36,253 bases of DNA from an uncultured Lachnospiraceae bacterium (GTDB lineage Bacteria > Bacillota > Clostridia > Lachnospirales > Lachnospiraceae): contig CAJTXH010000012.1 of NCBI GenBank assembly GCA_910580005.1, positions 1-36,253 on the forward strand. Direction: 5' to 3'. Under the pieces are notes generated by a model, which was given only the letters and a program-made list of their open reading frames with translations, did no database searches and was not told where the DNA came from. Positions 25,482 through 33,896 of this stretch are shown here, one piece after another. The translations under genes and the position numbers were made by a program. Positions within the stretch are counted from its first letter, which is position 1. Each line of letters opens with the position of its first letter.

Positions 25482-28235
25482 ATGAAAATTACTGTACAAT
25501 ATCCAGTTATATTATTATTAATACCTGTTATTATAGCAGTAATAATTGCAACATCACGCAGTTTAAGGATTGGGAATAAAGTGCGCAAATTCTTTATTAC
25601 TGGGATAAGGATTATGCTTTTTTCTTTAATTATATGCGCTATGGCAGATATATCAGTTAATGTAAGTTCTAAAAATACAGGAACAGTATTTCTGATTGAT
25701 GTTTCAGAAAGTTTTGCGGCAAATAAGGAAGAAGCTGTCCAAATGGTGAAGGATGCGCTTGCGGAACTGCCAAAAGGGAACAGGGCAGCAGTTGTGGCAT
25801 TTGGCGCAGATGCAAGGGTTGAACAGTTTATGACGGATGCCAGCATGTTTACAGGTGTAGAAACAATGCCAGTTGTGACTTCTACTAATATAGAAAAGGC
25901 TGTAAGGGCAGGCATGGCGCTTTTTGATGATGATGAGGCAAAGCGGATTGTGCTGGTAACAGACGGAAACCAGAATGAAGGCCAGCTTGACAAAATGAGT
26001 GCTGTGCTTCTGGCAGAAAATGTAGAAGTTAATGTTTTAAAGAAGGATTTAAAGATAAGTAATGAAGCTTATATATCAGACCTGTCAGTACCAGAGAAAA
26101 TACAGGCTGGTGATAAGTTCAGGGTACAGGTGGAAGTAGAAAGCACTGTTAAAACAAATGCCATTCTCCAGCTTTATACAGGAGGCAGGCTTAGCAAGCA
26201 GGAAAATGTTGTATTGCAGGAGGGCAGTAATTCATTTATTTTCCAGGATACAAGGAAAAAAGAAGGCTTTGCCGAATATAAGGCAGTCATAATTCCTGAT
26301 AAAGACACAATAAGCCTTAATAATGAATACCAGGCATTTACAGAAGCAGGCGGTGCAGAAAAAGTGCTGCTTATTGAAGGTGTAAGGAATGAGGCAAAGG
26401 AGTTTAAAAAACTGCTTTATTCTTCCAATGTAATTTATGATGTTGTAAACCCTGGTTCAGCACCTGCAAAGCTTGAAGCCATGAACAAATACAAGTGTAT
26501 TATTATGGAAAATACAAGTGCAGACAGCCTTCCAGAAGGTTTTAAAAATTCCATTTCTTCATATGTCAAAGATTATGGTGGGGGATTTATCACTATTGGG
26601 GGCAAAAGGAGTTTTGCGCTTGGAGGATATAAAAACACTCCTATAGAAGATGTTCTTCCTGTAAATATGGATATTTCCCAGGATAAAAAAATACCAGAAA
26701 TGGCAATGGTAATGGTAATTGATAAATCAGGAAGCATGACAATGGATGACAGTGGCAACAGCAAGCTTGAAATGGCAAAAGATGCTGCTGCTTCTGCAAT
26801 AGATAACCTGCGGGACACTGATAGCGCAGGTGTACTTTCTTTTGATGATATGTATGGATGGAATGTCAAGATACAGAAAGTAAAAGATAAAGAAGATATA
26901 AAAGGTGGAATTTATGGAATAAAAGAGGGTGGCGGAACAAATATATACCCTGCTGTAAGGGAAGCTTTTGACAAGATTAAAGATGTGGACTGCCAGATAA
27001 AGCATATAATACTGCTTACTGACGGGCAGGACGGGTTTTATAATGGATATCCTTCCCTTATTGAAAAGCTTGAAAAAAATAATATAACACTTTCAACTGT
27101 ATCAATAGGTACTGATGCTGATGACAGGTTTTTAGAGAGGCTTGCAGAAACAAGCGGAGGAAGGTTTTATAATACTAAAGCAGGCACAGAACTTTCAAGG
27201 ATATTTGCACAGGAAGTATATCTTGCACAAAAAGAGTATATAGTAAACAGGGTATTCACTCCAATAATAAAAACTACCAGCAGCATATTAAGCGAAGAAG
27301 CACAGGAGGGGCTGCCAGCAATGGCTGGTTATATTGCCACAAGCATAAAACCAGAAGCGCAGCAGGTACTTTCTTCTGATAAAGATAACGACCCTGTACT
27401 TGCATGCTGGCAATATGGGCTTGGACGCACTGTTGCATTTACTTCTGATATAACAAACCAGTGGACAGGTAATTATGCTTCATGGAGTGGTTATCCAGGC
27501 TTCTGGAAAAACATAATTAACTGGGTTACAGATATTGCAGAAGAAGAAGGCAGTACGATAAGTGTGTCGCAGGAAGGCAGCAAAGGCAGGATTGTATATA
27601 CCACAAAGGATTATTCTGGCAAAACAAAGATAAAGGCAATATGTACAGGAGAAGATGGCAAAAAAGAGGAGATAGAGCTTAAAGCAACTTCACCAGGTGT
27701 ATTTGAAGGGGAAACAGAAGCTGCGGATACAGGGATTTATTCAATAAATGTTAAAAACACGGAAGATGACGTTATAAAAGACTCAAAAAATACGAGGCTG
27801 GCAATGCAGTATTCACAGGAATACAGGTTTGAAGATGTAACAGACTGCCTGGACAGCTTTACCAGCCAGTCATCAGGCAAATTTATAGATAACCTTGATG
27901 GTATATTTGACAGTATGCCTGAAAAAGTACAGGCAAATAAAAATATAACAGTTCCATTGCTGGTTGCTTCTGTAATATTTCTTTTAATTGATATAGTATA
28001 TAGAAGGCTTGATTTAAAACTTGGTGCAAAACTTGCTATAGCAGTACAGGGCAAGGCAGCCGCTATATACCAGGCAGCAAGAGAAGAGGCAGTAAAAACA
28101 GCAAAAACATCTAGCAAGACAGCCAGAAGCCAGGCGCAAAGTACAGAAAACAACAATGCTGGATTAAAAGAAGATACACAGGATATGCTTGATATAGGAA
28201 GCCTGCTTGCAAAACAGAAAGAGCGAGAGAGATAA
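25482..28235 (+). CDS. Double-VWA / glutamine amidotransferase-like membrane protein
   Basis: 917 residues. Two N-terminal helices (about 7-24 and 41-57). First VWA (about 68-190) with intact DVSES (73-77) and VTDGNQ. A beta-sandwich linker (about 200-290). An amidotransferase-like Rossmann part (about 293-390; SSYVKDYGGGFITIGG) without a visible catalytic Cys. Second VWA (about 408-585) with DKSGS (414-418) and LLTDGQDG, apparently inserted into the amidotransferase fold, which resumes with YGLGRTVAFTSD. A beta domain and a C-terminal helix (about 823-840) precede a ~75-residue charged cytoplasmic tail. Start chosen at 25482 behind GGGGGAT. Last gene of the operon; no clear terminator follows. 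Confidence 0.85.
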   Translation: MKITVQYPVILLLIPVIIAVIIATSRSLRIGNKVRKFFITGIRIMLFSLIICAMADISVNVSSKNTGTVFLIDVSESFAANKEEAVQMVKDALAELPKGNRAAVVAFGADARVEQFMTDASMFTGVETMPVVTSTNIEKAVRAGMALFDDDEAKRIVLVTDGNQNEGQLDKMSAVLLAENVEVNVLKKDLKISNEAYISDLSVPEKIQAGDKFRVQVEVESTVKTNAILQLYTGGRLSKQENVVLQEGSNSFIFQDTRKKEGFAEYKAVIIPDKDTISLNNEYQAFTEAGGAEKVLLIEGVRNEAKEFKKLLYSSNVIYDVVNPGSAPAKLEAMNKYKCIIMENTSADSLPEGFKNSISSYVKDYGGGFITIGGKRSFALGGYKNTPIEDVLPVNMDISQDKKIPEMAMVMVIDKSGSMTMDDSGNSKLEMAKDAAASAIDNLRDTDSAGVLSFDDMYGWNVKIQKVKDKEDIKGGIYGIKEGGGTNIYPAVREAFDKIKDVDCQIKHIILLTDGQDGFYNGYPSLIEKLEKNNITLSTVSIGTDADDRFLERLAETSGGRFYNTKAGTELSRIFAQEVYLAQKEYIVNRVFTPIIKTTSSILSEEAQEGLPAMAGYIATSIKPEAQQVLSSDKDNDPVLACWQYGLGRTVAFTSDITNQWTGNYASWSGYPGFWKNIINWVTDIAEEEGSTISVSQEGSKGRIVYTTKDYSGKTKIKAICTGEDGKKEEIELKATSPGVFEGETEAADTGIYSINVKNTEDDVIKDSKNTRLAMQYSQEYRFEDVTDCLDSFTSQSSGKFIDNLDGIFDSMPEKVQANKNITVPLLVASVIFLLIDIVYRRLDLKLGAKLAIAVQGKAAAIYQAAREEAVKTAKTSSKTARSQAQSTENNNAGLKEDTQDMLDIGSLLAKQKERER

Positions 28236-28300
28236 AAAAATATATACTTTGTTCTTTTTTGACAATTTTTTTAAATGTGTTAATTTTTAAAAAGTCATAA

Positions 28301-28328
28301 TTGTTTATAATAGATAGTGTGATATAAT
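28301..28328 (+). promoter_or_regulatory. Candidate promoter for galK
   Basis: TTGTTT (28301-28306), 16 bases, TATAAT (28323-28328). A second TATAAT at 28306-28311 and a TTGACA at 28259-28264 lie nearby but are not properly spaced from each other, so the exact promoter is uncertain. Confidence 0.4.
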
Positions 28329-28414
28329 AAATATAAGTCTGAGACTGGAGCAGAATTAAAGCCATTAAATAATTTACCTATCAAAATCTATATATTTGGG
28401 AAAGAGAGGACTGG

Positions 28415-29578
28415 ATGAAGGATATTATAATTAAAAAGTTTGTGGAAGTTTTTGGCAGTGCAGATGGCGCAGAGGCTTTTTTTGCACCAGGCCGTGTTAA
28501 TCTTATTGGGGAGCATACAGATTATAATGGTGGGCATGTTTTTCCATGTGCACTTACAATAGGAACTTATGCTGTTGCACGTAAGAGGGAGGATAGGAAG
28601 CTGCGTTTTTTTTCTATGAATTTTGAGAGCCTGGGGATAGTAGAATCAAGCCTTGATGATTTAAAACCAGCAAAAGAAGCAGGCTGGACTAACTATCCAA
28701 AAGGGGTTATATGGGCATTTGGAGAAAAGGGCTATAAAGTGGACTGTGGATTTGATATATTATTAAATGGTAATATACCCAATGGTTCAGGACTTTCGTC
28801 TTCGGCTTCTGTTGAGGTGGTTACAGGTTATATACTTAGTGAGATGCTGGGGCTGCGGATTCCAAATCAGGAACTTGCGGTTATAGGACAGTTTTCAGAG
28901 AATAATTTTAATGGTGTTAATTGTGGGATTATGGACCAGTTTGCTATTGCAATGGGCAAAAAGGATAATGCAATATTCCTTGATACATCAGTCTTGTCTT
29001 TTGAATATGCACCAATAAAACTGGAAGGAGCTAAAATTGTTATTTCATGCAGTAATAAAAAGCGTGGCTTGGGTGATTCAAAATATAATGAAAGGCGTGC
29101 AGAGTGTGAAGAAGCTTTAAGTGAGATACAGTCTGGCATGGGGATTAATACACTTGGTGACCTTAATGAAGAGCAGTTTGAGAAAGTTAAAATGGCAATT
29201 AAGGATGAAGACCGCAGGAAACGTGCAAAGCATGCAGTATATGAAAACCAAAGGACAATTAAGGCGGTAAGTGCACTTAAGAATAATGATATAGAATTAT
29301 TTGGAAAACTTATGAATGAATCACATGTTTCACTACGTGATGATTATGAGGTTACAGGCAAAGAACTTGATACTCTTGTAGAAGAAGCATGGAAAGTTGA
29401 TGGTGTAATTGGCTCAAGAATGACAGGTGCAGGTTTTGGGGGATGTACAGTAAGCATTGTAAAGGATGAAGCAGTAGATAACTTTATTGAAAGTGTTGGC
29501 AAATCATATAAAGAAAAAATTGGTTATGCAGCAGATTTCTATGTAGTTGAAATTGGCCAGGGACCTTGCAGGCTGTAA
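28415..29578 (+). CDS. galK: Galactokinase
   Basis: Phosphorylates galactose to galactose-1-phosphate in the Leloir pathway. The 387-residue length is typical. The galactokinase signature GRVNLIGEHTDYNGG is near residues 26-40. The GHMP ATP-binding loop PNGSGLSSSASVE is near 122-134, NGVNCGIMDQF contains the catalytic Asp, and the C-terminal motif GSRMTGAGFGGCT is present. The ATG follows AGAGAGGA. galT and galE are not adjacent; the gene stands alone between its own promoter and a bidirectional terminator. Confidence 0.96.
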   Translation: MKDIIIKKFVEVFGSADGAEAFFAPGRVNLIGEHTDYNGGHVFPCALTIGTYAVARKREDRKLRFFSMNFESLGIVESSLDDLKPAKEAGWTNYPKGVIWAFGEKGYKVDCGFDILLNGNIPNGSGLSSSASVEVVTGYILSEMLGLRIPNQELAVIGQFSENNFNGVNCGIMDQFAIAMGKKDNAIFLDTSVLSFEYAPIKLEGAKIVISCSNKKRGLGDSKYNERRAECEEALSEIQSGMGINTLGDLNEEQFEKVKMAIKDEDRRKRAKHAVYENQRTIKAVSALKNNDIELFGKLMNESHVSLRDDYEVTGKELDTLVEEAWKVDGVIGSRMTGAGFGGCTVSIVKDEAVDNFIESVGKSYKEKIGYAADFYVVEIGQGPCRL

Positions 29579-29596
29579 CCATATAAAATTGACAGG

Positions 29597-29653
29597 AAAT
29601 TTCCCTGCTCCCTGTTTATGTTGTAATGACATAAACCAGGGATGGGAATTTTT
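29597..29653. terminator. Bidirectional terminator between galK and znuA-like gene
   Basis: Long imperfect stem: AAATTTCCCTGCTCCCTG... (29597-29620) pairs with ...CAGGGATGGGAATTT (29629-29651), with A and T flanks on both sides. It lies between convergent genes; the last bases touch the stop codon of the minus-strand gene. Confidence 0.8.
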
Positions 29654-30623
29654 ATTCTGCCAAAGCCTCTTTTAATACTTTTGTATTTTCTTCCATTAAA
29701 CTGTAATAGGTTATACCATTGTCAAACTGTTCTTTTGTGACATTGTGGCATGTATTAAATGTCATAACTTTTGCTCCTGTTGTTTCTGCTATAGCATCTG
29801 CTACCTTAGAACTTGTAAGTTCAACTTTCAATATAACATTTATATGTTCATTTATGGCTTTGTCTGTAAGAAGTGCTATTATATCTGCGCTTGGTTCTGT
29901 TTCAGAACTACACCCTGCAAATGCAGCATTGTAATCCAGGCTGTACTCATCTACAAAATATCTTAATGGAAACCTGTCTGCAAATAAAAGGTGTCTTTTG
30001 CCAGAAGAATTTACAATTTCCCTGAATTTATTATCAATTTTATTAAGCTTTTTAATATATTTACTGGCATTTTCATGGTAATATCGTGTATTGCCTTTAT
30101 CTGCTGCTGATAAGATATCTGCAATTTTTGAAACAATTTTAATAGCATTAACTGGTGAAGTCCATATATGCTCGTCAATCTCTTCAGTTTCATTATTATG
30201 GTTATCATCTTTATGCAAGCCTGTAACATCCTCTTCTGTTACAGTTTCTACATAATCCATCATTTTTTCCTGGATAATATTTTTATTTGATGATGCTTCA
30301 AGAACCTGGCTGGTCCAGCCTTCCATTTCACCACCATTATAAATAATTATATCTGCTTTTCCAATATCTATCATATCAGAAGCAGCAGGCTCAAATGAAT
30401 GGGTATCCATACCTGCTGGTATAATTAGTTTTATATCAGCTTTGTCACCTGCAACCTGCCGTGTAAAATCGTAATACGGAAAAATAGTAGTGACAATGCT
30501 TAGTCTGCTATTGTTGTTTTCTGTTGGAACAAAATTTTTCCCACATCCTGCAAAAACGGCTGGAAAGCATAATATAAATAGTAATATTTTAATGTTATAA
30601 ATATTTTTAATAAAGGTTTTCAT
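29652..30623 (-). CDS. znuA: Zinc/manganese ABC transporter substrate-binding lipoprotein (ZnuA/AdcA-like)
   Basis: 323-residue cluster A-I solute-binding protein. Lipoprotein signal with lipobox VFAGC (Cys27). Metal-ligand candidates: His75 in GMDTHSFEP and His152 in DEHIWTSP, after a short acidic/His loop (HKDDNHNNETEEIDEH). The third position reads ADRFPLRYF, a variant common in Firmicute members, and ETE near CSSETEPS is conserved. ATG at 30623 is preferred over 30635 because GGGGA precedes it and the signal peptide then starts properly. It sits 15 bases after a Fur/Zur-type gene. No ATPase or permease genes are adjacent, so it must pair with components encoded elsewhere. Confidence 0.9.
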   Translation of the reverse strand: MKTFIKNIYNIKILLFILCFPAVFAGCGKNFVPTENNNSRLSIVTTIFPYYDFTRQVAGDKADIKLIIPAGMDTHSFEPAASDMIDIGKADIIIYNGGEMEGWTSQVLEASSNKNIIQEKMMDYVETVTEEDVTGLHKDDNHNNETEEIDEHIWTSPVNAIKIVSKIADILSAADKGNTRYYHENASKYIKKLNKIDNKFREIVNSSGKRHLLFADRFPLRYFVDEYSLDYNAAFAGCSSETEPSADIIALLTDKAINEHINVILKVELTSSKVADAIAETTGAKVMTFNTCHNVTKEQFDNGITYYSLMEENTKVLKEALAE

Positions 30624-30638
30624 TAATTTCCCCATTTC

Positions 30639-31067
30639 TTAATCTGCTAATTTGCCATAAAGACATTTGCTGCATGTACCATAAAACATTGTGCGGTGCG
30701 GATTTACATTAAAGTTATGTTCTTCAAGCACGTGTGAATATAAATCCTGCATATGGCTGCACCCCATATTTGTAATATTGCCACAGCTTTCGCATTTAAG
30801 CAGGAACTGGCATTTATTTTGTGAAAGGTTATCACGTATATACTGGTAACATGCACCACTATTACCATCAAGTACAATTTTTTGTACAATCCCTTCTTTC
30901 TGGAATTTTTCAAGATGTCTGTATATAGTAGTAGTACCAACAGGTGTTCCCTGTTCTTTTAAGTGTCTTGCAATATGGCTGACAGTTACATATTCACTTT
31001 TATTATTTTCCATATAGCCAAGAATAGCCTTCTGCTGTTTGGTATGGTATGAGTTTGAAAAATTCAT
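30639..31067 (-). CDS. Fur family metalloregulator, probably Zur
   Basis: 142 residues. N-terminal winged helix (about 10-75; TVSHIARHLKEQ and VGTTTIYRHLEKF as the recognition helix). C-terminal dimerisation domain with two structural zinc CxxC motifs, C92/C95 (CESCG) and C132/C135 (CSKC), and His-rich sensing positions between them. Co-transcription with a zinc-binding lipoprotein points to zinc sensing rather than iron or peroxide, which is inference. GGAGG precedes the ATG. Its promoter overlaps a palindrome that may be its own operator. Confidence 0.9.
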   Translation of the reverse strand: MNFSNSYHTKQQKAILGYMENNKSEYVTVSHIARHLKEQGTPVGTTTIYRHLEKFQKEGIVQKIVLDGNSGACYQYIRDNLSQNKCQFLLKCESCGNITNMGCSHMQDLYSHVLEEHNFNVNPHRTMFYGTCSKCLYGKLAD

Positions 31068-31088
31068 AATAAATGCCTCCTTTCATTT

Positions 31089-31103
31089 TGAAAACCTTTT
31101 TCA
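31089..31103 (-). promoter_or_regulatory. Putative Zur/Fur operator
   Basis: Perfect inverted repeat TGAAAA-AGG-TTTTCA (minus strand), touching the downstream edge of the -10 and covering the expected start site. It is flanked by ATTTT direct repeats. Suits metal-dependent autorepression. It does not match the classical Bacillus Zur box, so assignment is by position and symmetry. Confidence 0.5.
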
Positions 31104-31130
31104 TTTTAACAGAAAGAAAATATTTGTCAA
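31103..31130 (-). promoter_or_regulatory. Sigma-A promoter of the zur-znuA operon
   Basis: Read on the minus strand: TTGACA (31130-31125), 16 bases, TAAAAT (31108-31103), about 35 bases upstream of the regulator ATG. Confidence 0.75.
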
Positions 31131-31201
31131 ATTATTATTAAAGGAATATTACATTTGTTTCATAAAATTTGCATTTGCCCTGTTTGCATATATGCATTTA
31201 T

Positions 31202-31230
31202 TTGACAACTCACATAAATAATAATATAAT
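31202..31230 (+). promoter_or_regulatory. Consensus sigma-A promoter of the patatin-like gene
   Basis: TTGACA (31202-31207), a 17-base spacer and TATAAT (31225-31230), 35 bases before the start codon. Confidence 0.85.
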
Positions 31231-31265
31231 TTTTAAAGTGAAAATAATAAGGAGGGAAACCTGAT

Positions 31266-32099
31266 ATGCCAGGAGTATTATTTGAGGGTGGCTCATTCAG
31301 GGCAGTTTTCAGTTGTGGTGTTATGGATGCTCTGCTTGACAATGACATTATGTTTCCATATTGTATAGGGGTATCTGCTGGCGCCGCTAATGCAGCATCA
31401 TATATTTCAAAACAGAGCGGAAGGAATATAAAAGTCTATTCCAATTACCGCAATGATAAAAGGTATATAGGGAAAAGGAACTTTTTTACTGATAAAAGCC
31501 TTTTTGGGATAGATTTCGTGTTCCGTAAAGTTCCTAATGAACTTGTTAAATTTGATTTAGAAACATTCAAGAAGTATACAGGAAGGTATATTGTGGTGGT
31601 AACGGATGCAAAGACTGGCAGAGCCAGGTATTTTGGCAAAGAAGACATAGACAGGAATTATGCAGTTTTTAATGCCACTTGTGCCCTTCCAGCAGTGTTT
31701 CCTGCTGTAAAAATCGAAGGAAGCTGTTACTATGACGGAGGTCTTTCTAATCCAATTCCGGTTGATAAATGCCTTGAAGATGGTAATGATAAGATTCTAA
31801 TTGTACTGACACAGCCAGAAGGCTATAAAAAAGAATGCCTGCCAAAAGACAGGCATATAGCAAGGCTTATACGCCATAAGTACCCGGCAGTAGCTGACAG
31901 GATTTTGTACAGGTACAAAAAATATAATAGCTCACTGGAAATCTGTAATAAGCTTGAAAAGGAAGGCAGGGCAGTGATATTAAGGCCGCCATGCAAACTT
32001 GAAAGCCTTGAGAGTGATGTAAACAAGTTAAAACAGACATATAAACAGGGCTATAACCTTACAACAAAACATCTGGATGAAATAAAGGCATTGTTTTAA
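31266..32099 (+). CDS. Patatin-like phospholipase
   Basis: 277 residues, no signal peptide, so cytoplasmic or delivered without Sec. Patatin hydrolases use a Ser-Asp dyad on acyl-lipids. The oxyanion-hole segment EGGSFRAVFSCGV is near the start, the nucleophile elbow GVSAG places Ser37 as catalytic, and YYDGGLSNPIPV provides Asp157 of the DGG motif. The gene is of the bacterial YjjU/RssA-like size. AAGGAGGG precedes the ATG. Possible roles are membrane lipid turnover or remodelling. It is followed 70 bases later by a secreted SGNH hydrolase. Confidence 0.9.
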   Translation: MPGVLFEGGSFRAVFSCGVMDALLDNDIMFPYCIGVSAGAANAASYISKQSGRNIKVYSNYRNDKRYIGKRNFFTDKSLFGIDFVFRKVPNELVKFDLETFKKYTGRYIVVVTDAKTGRARYFGKEDIDRNYAVFNATCALPAVFPAVKIEGSCYYDGGLSNPIPVDKCLEDGNDKILIVLTQPEGYKKECLPKDRHIARLIRHKYPAVADRILYRYKKYNSSLEICNKLEKEGRAVILRPPCKLESLESDVNKLKQTYKQGYNLTTKHLDEIKALF

Positions 32100-32169
32100 G
32101 ATTTATATTGTTAATATTAATTGTATATGTTTCACCATCTTACTGGGCAGATATAAAAGGAGTGATTGT

Positions 32170-33330
32170 ATGAAAAAAAGAATTAAACCTTTACTTTTTC
32201 TTATATGTATGGTTAGCATTGCTGCAATGGTACATACAATGTGTTCTAATGCCAGAAGCAGCAAGACTGCATATGTTGCATTAGGTGACAGTATTGCGGC
32301 AGGTTATGGGCTTCCAGGTTATTCTGGCAGCCAGGAGACACCACCAGCAGACAGTTACCAGTCTGTTGTAAGCAGGTTTTTAAAAACAGACCCTGTTAAT
32401 TTTGCAGTAACAGGTGATGACAGTACAGATTGTATAAATATACTTAATTCTGGCAAAGCTGATGAGGCGCTTTCTGATGCTGGCATTATAACAATATCAA
32501 TAGGCTCTAATGATTTATTAAAGCCTTTTATTGAAATAGCAAAAGAAGCTTTTGGAATTACGGAGAGTAATGGCAGTATGGATATTTCCAAACTTGAAGC
32601 TTATTATGCAGGTTTTAAGGATGCTTCTTTAATTGATATTCTGGCAATAGCTAATGATTTTGCAGATAAAATTAAAGATAATAAAGTCCTTCATGAAAAG
32701 GCCCAGGGGTTTTCTTCAAATTTTAGTAAAATTATAGATATATTAAAAGAAAAAGCACCAGAGGCAGAAATATATGTAACAAACATATATAATCCATATA
32801 AAGATGTGATGGTTCTTGGAAATTTAGCAGACGCTTATATTAAAGAAATAAATAATGCTTTTACAGATAATTCAGAAAGCTATACTTTAATAGATGTTTA
32901 TACATTATTTGCCAAAGAGAATCTTGTAAATACAAAGTTTGACATTTCTGATTTAGGAAATATTAATTTAGATCCACACCCATCTAAAAAAGGCCATGCA
33001 AGAATTGCATCAGCAATTTTGGATGCATTAAATGCAAAACATGCACCATCAAGGGTTAAGGTGGGACAGGTTAAGAGTACAACTAAAAACACTGTAATAA
33101 TAAAACTTTCATGTCCTTCTGGCAAATCTGGATATGAAATAGAATTTGCCTCTTCTAAAAATGGGAAGTGGAAAAAATTAAAAGATACATCAAAGAATAA
33201 TAATAAGATTAAATCTGCAAAATTAAAATCTGGAAAAACATATTATTTCAGGGCTAGAAGTTATAATAATTTAAATGGTGTAAAGTATTATAGTGGCTAT
33301 AGCCAGGTAAAAAAGGCAAAGATAAAATAA
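32170..33330 (+). CDS. Secreted SGNH/GDSL hydrolase with C-terminal fibronectin III-like domain
   Basis: 386 residues. N-terminal signal peptide or anchor (MKKRIKPLLFLICMVSIAAM). SGNH esterase fold: block I ALGDSIAAGYG with nucleophile Ser41, an Asn block ISIGSND, and the final LDPHPSKKGH carrying the Asp-His pair. The last ~95 residues (about 290-386) read as a fibronectin type III-like module (SGYEIEFASSKNGKWKKL, SGKTYYFRARSYNN), common at the C-termini of clostridial surface proteins. Predicted to deacylate an envelope or dietary glycan or lipid; substrate unknown. AAAGGAG precedes the ATG. Confidence 0.88.
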   Translation: MKKRIKPLLFLICMVSIAAMVHTMCSNARSSKTAYVALGDSIAAGYGLPGYSGSQETPPADSYQSVVSRFLKTDPVNFAVTGDDSTDCINILNSGKADEALSDAGIITISIGSNDLLKPFIEIAKEAFGITESNGSMDISKLEAYYAGFKDASLIDILAIANDFADKIKDNKVLHEKAQGFSSNFSKIIDILKEKAPEAEIYVTNIYNPYKDVMVLGNLADAYIKEINNAFTDNSESYTLIDVYTLFAKENLVNTKFDISDLGNINLDPHPSKKGHARIASAILDALNAKHAPSRVKVGQVKSTTKNTVIIKLSCPSGKSGYEIEFASSKNGKWKKLKDTSKNNNKIKSAKLKSGKTYYFRARSYNNLNGVKYYSGYSQVKKAKIK

Positions 33331-33353
33331 TAATAACCAGGATGGTGTTACAT

Positions 33354-33896
33354 ATGGTATTGCCAGATAATAAGAATAAAACAGTTGAAGATATTTTATG
33401 GCTTAAAAATGGCCAGCGTGCGGAATTAATAGACGGGAATATGTATTATATTTCCCCTCCAAGCATACGCCAGCAGGAAATAATTGCATGGCTTGCAGAA
33501 AAAATAAGTAACTATATTAAGGAAAATAAAAAATTATGCAAAATATTTAAAAGCCCGTTTCCAGTGTATATTTCTAATGATAAGAAAAATTATGTTGAAC
33601 CTGGTTTAAGCATAATATGTAATGAAGGTATTGTACAAGATGGCAAATGTTCTGGTGCTCCTGACTGGATAACCGAAGTAGTTTCACTACATGACAGATG
33701 GACTGTTTATTACCTTAAATTAGTAAAATACTGCCAATCAGGTGTACGTGAATACTGGATTGCAGACCTGGCAGAGAGGGCTGTTGTAGTTTATAATTTT
33801 GAACAAATGAACTATAAAAGGTACACATTTAATGATAAGATAAAGTCTGGTATTTTAGAGGGATTGGAAATTGATTTTTCCCCAATATCCTTCTAA
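33354..33896 (+). CDS. Uma2 family (DUF820) protein, probably catalytically degenerate
   Basis: 180 residues. Uma2 proteins adopt a PD-(D/E)xK nuclease-like fold and are often encoded in scattered copies of unknown role. Visible family segments: AELIDGNMYYISPPS (about 23-37), YVEPGLSIIC (80-89), PDWITEVVS (103-111) and the closing GVREYWIADL. The usual acidic residue after Pro in the second segment (PDxxV) is Gly84 here, while Glu108 and the Lys122/Lys125 region remain; activity is doubtful. ATG at 33354 is preferred (GGATGG eight bases upstream) over ATG 33342. It lies close behind the SGNH gene and is probably co-transcribed. Confidence 0.8.
   Translation: MVLPDNKNKTVEDILWLKNGQRAELIDGNMYYISPPSIRQQEIIAWLAEKISNYIKENKKLCKIFKSPFPVYISNDKKNYVEPGLSIICNEGIVQDGKCSGAPDWITEVVSLHDRWTVYYLKLVKYCQSGVREYWIADLAERAVVVYNFEQMNYKRYTFNDKIKSGILEGLEIDFSPISF

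Noticed and set aside
29652..30623. Suspected loss of the third metal ligand in the ZnuA-like protein (ADRFPLRYF instead of a His motif)
   Set aside because: This variant is, as far as I recall, usual in Firmicute members of the family, so it is not evidence of inactivation.
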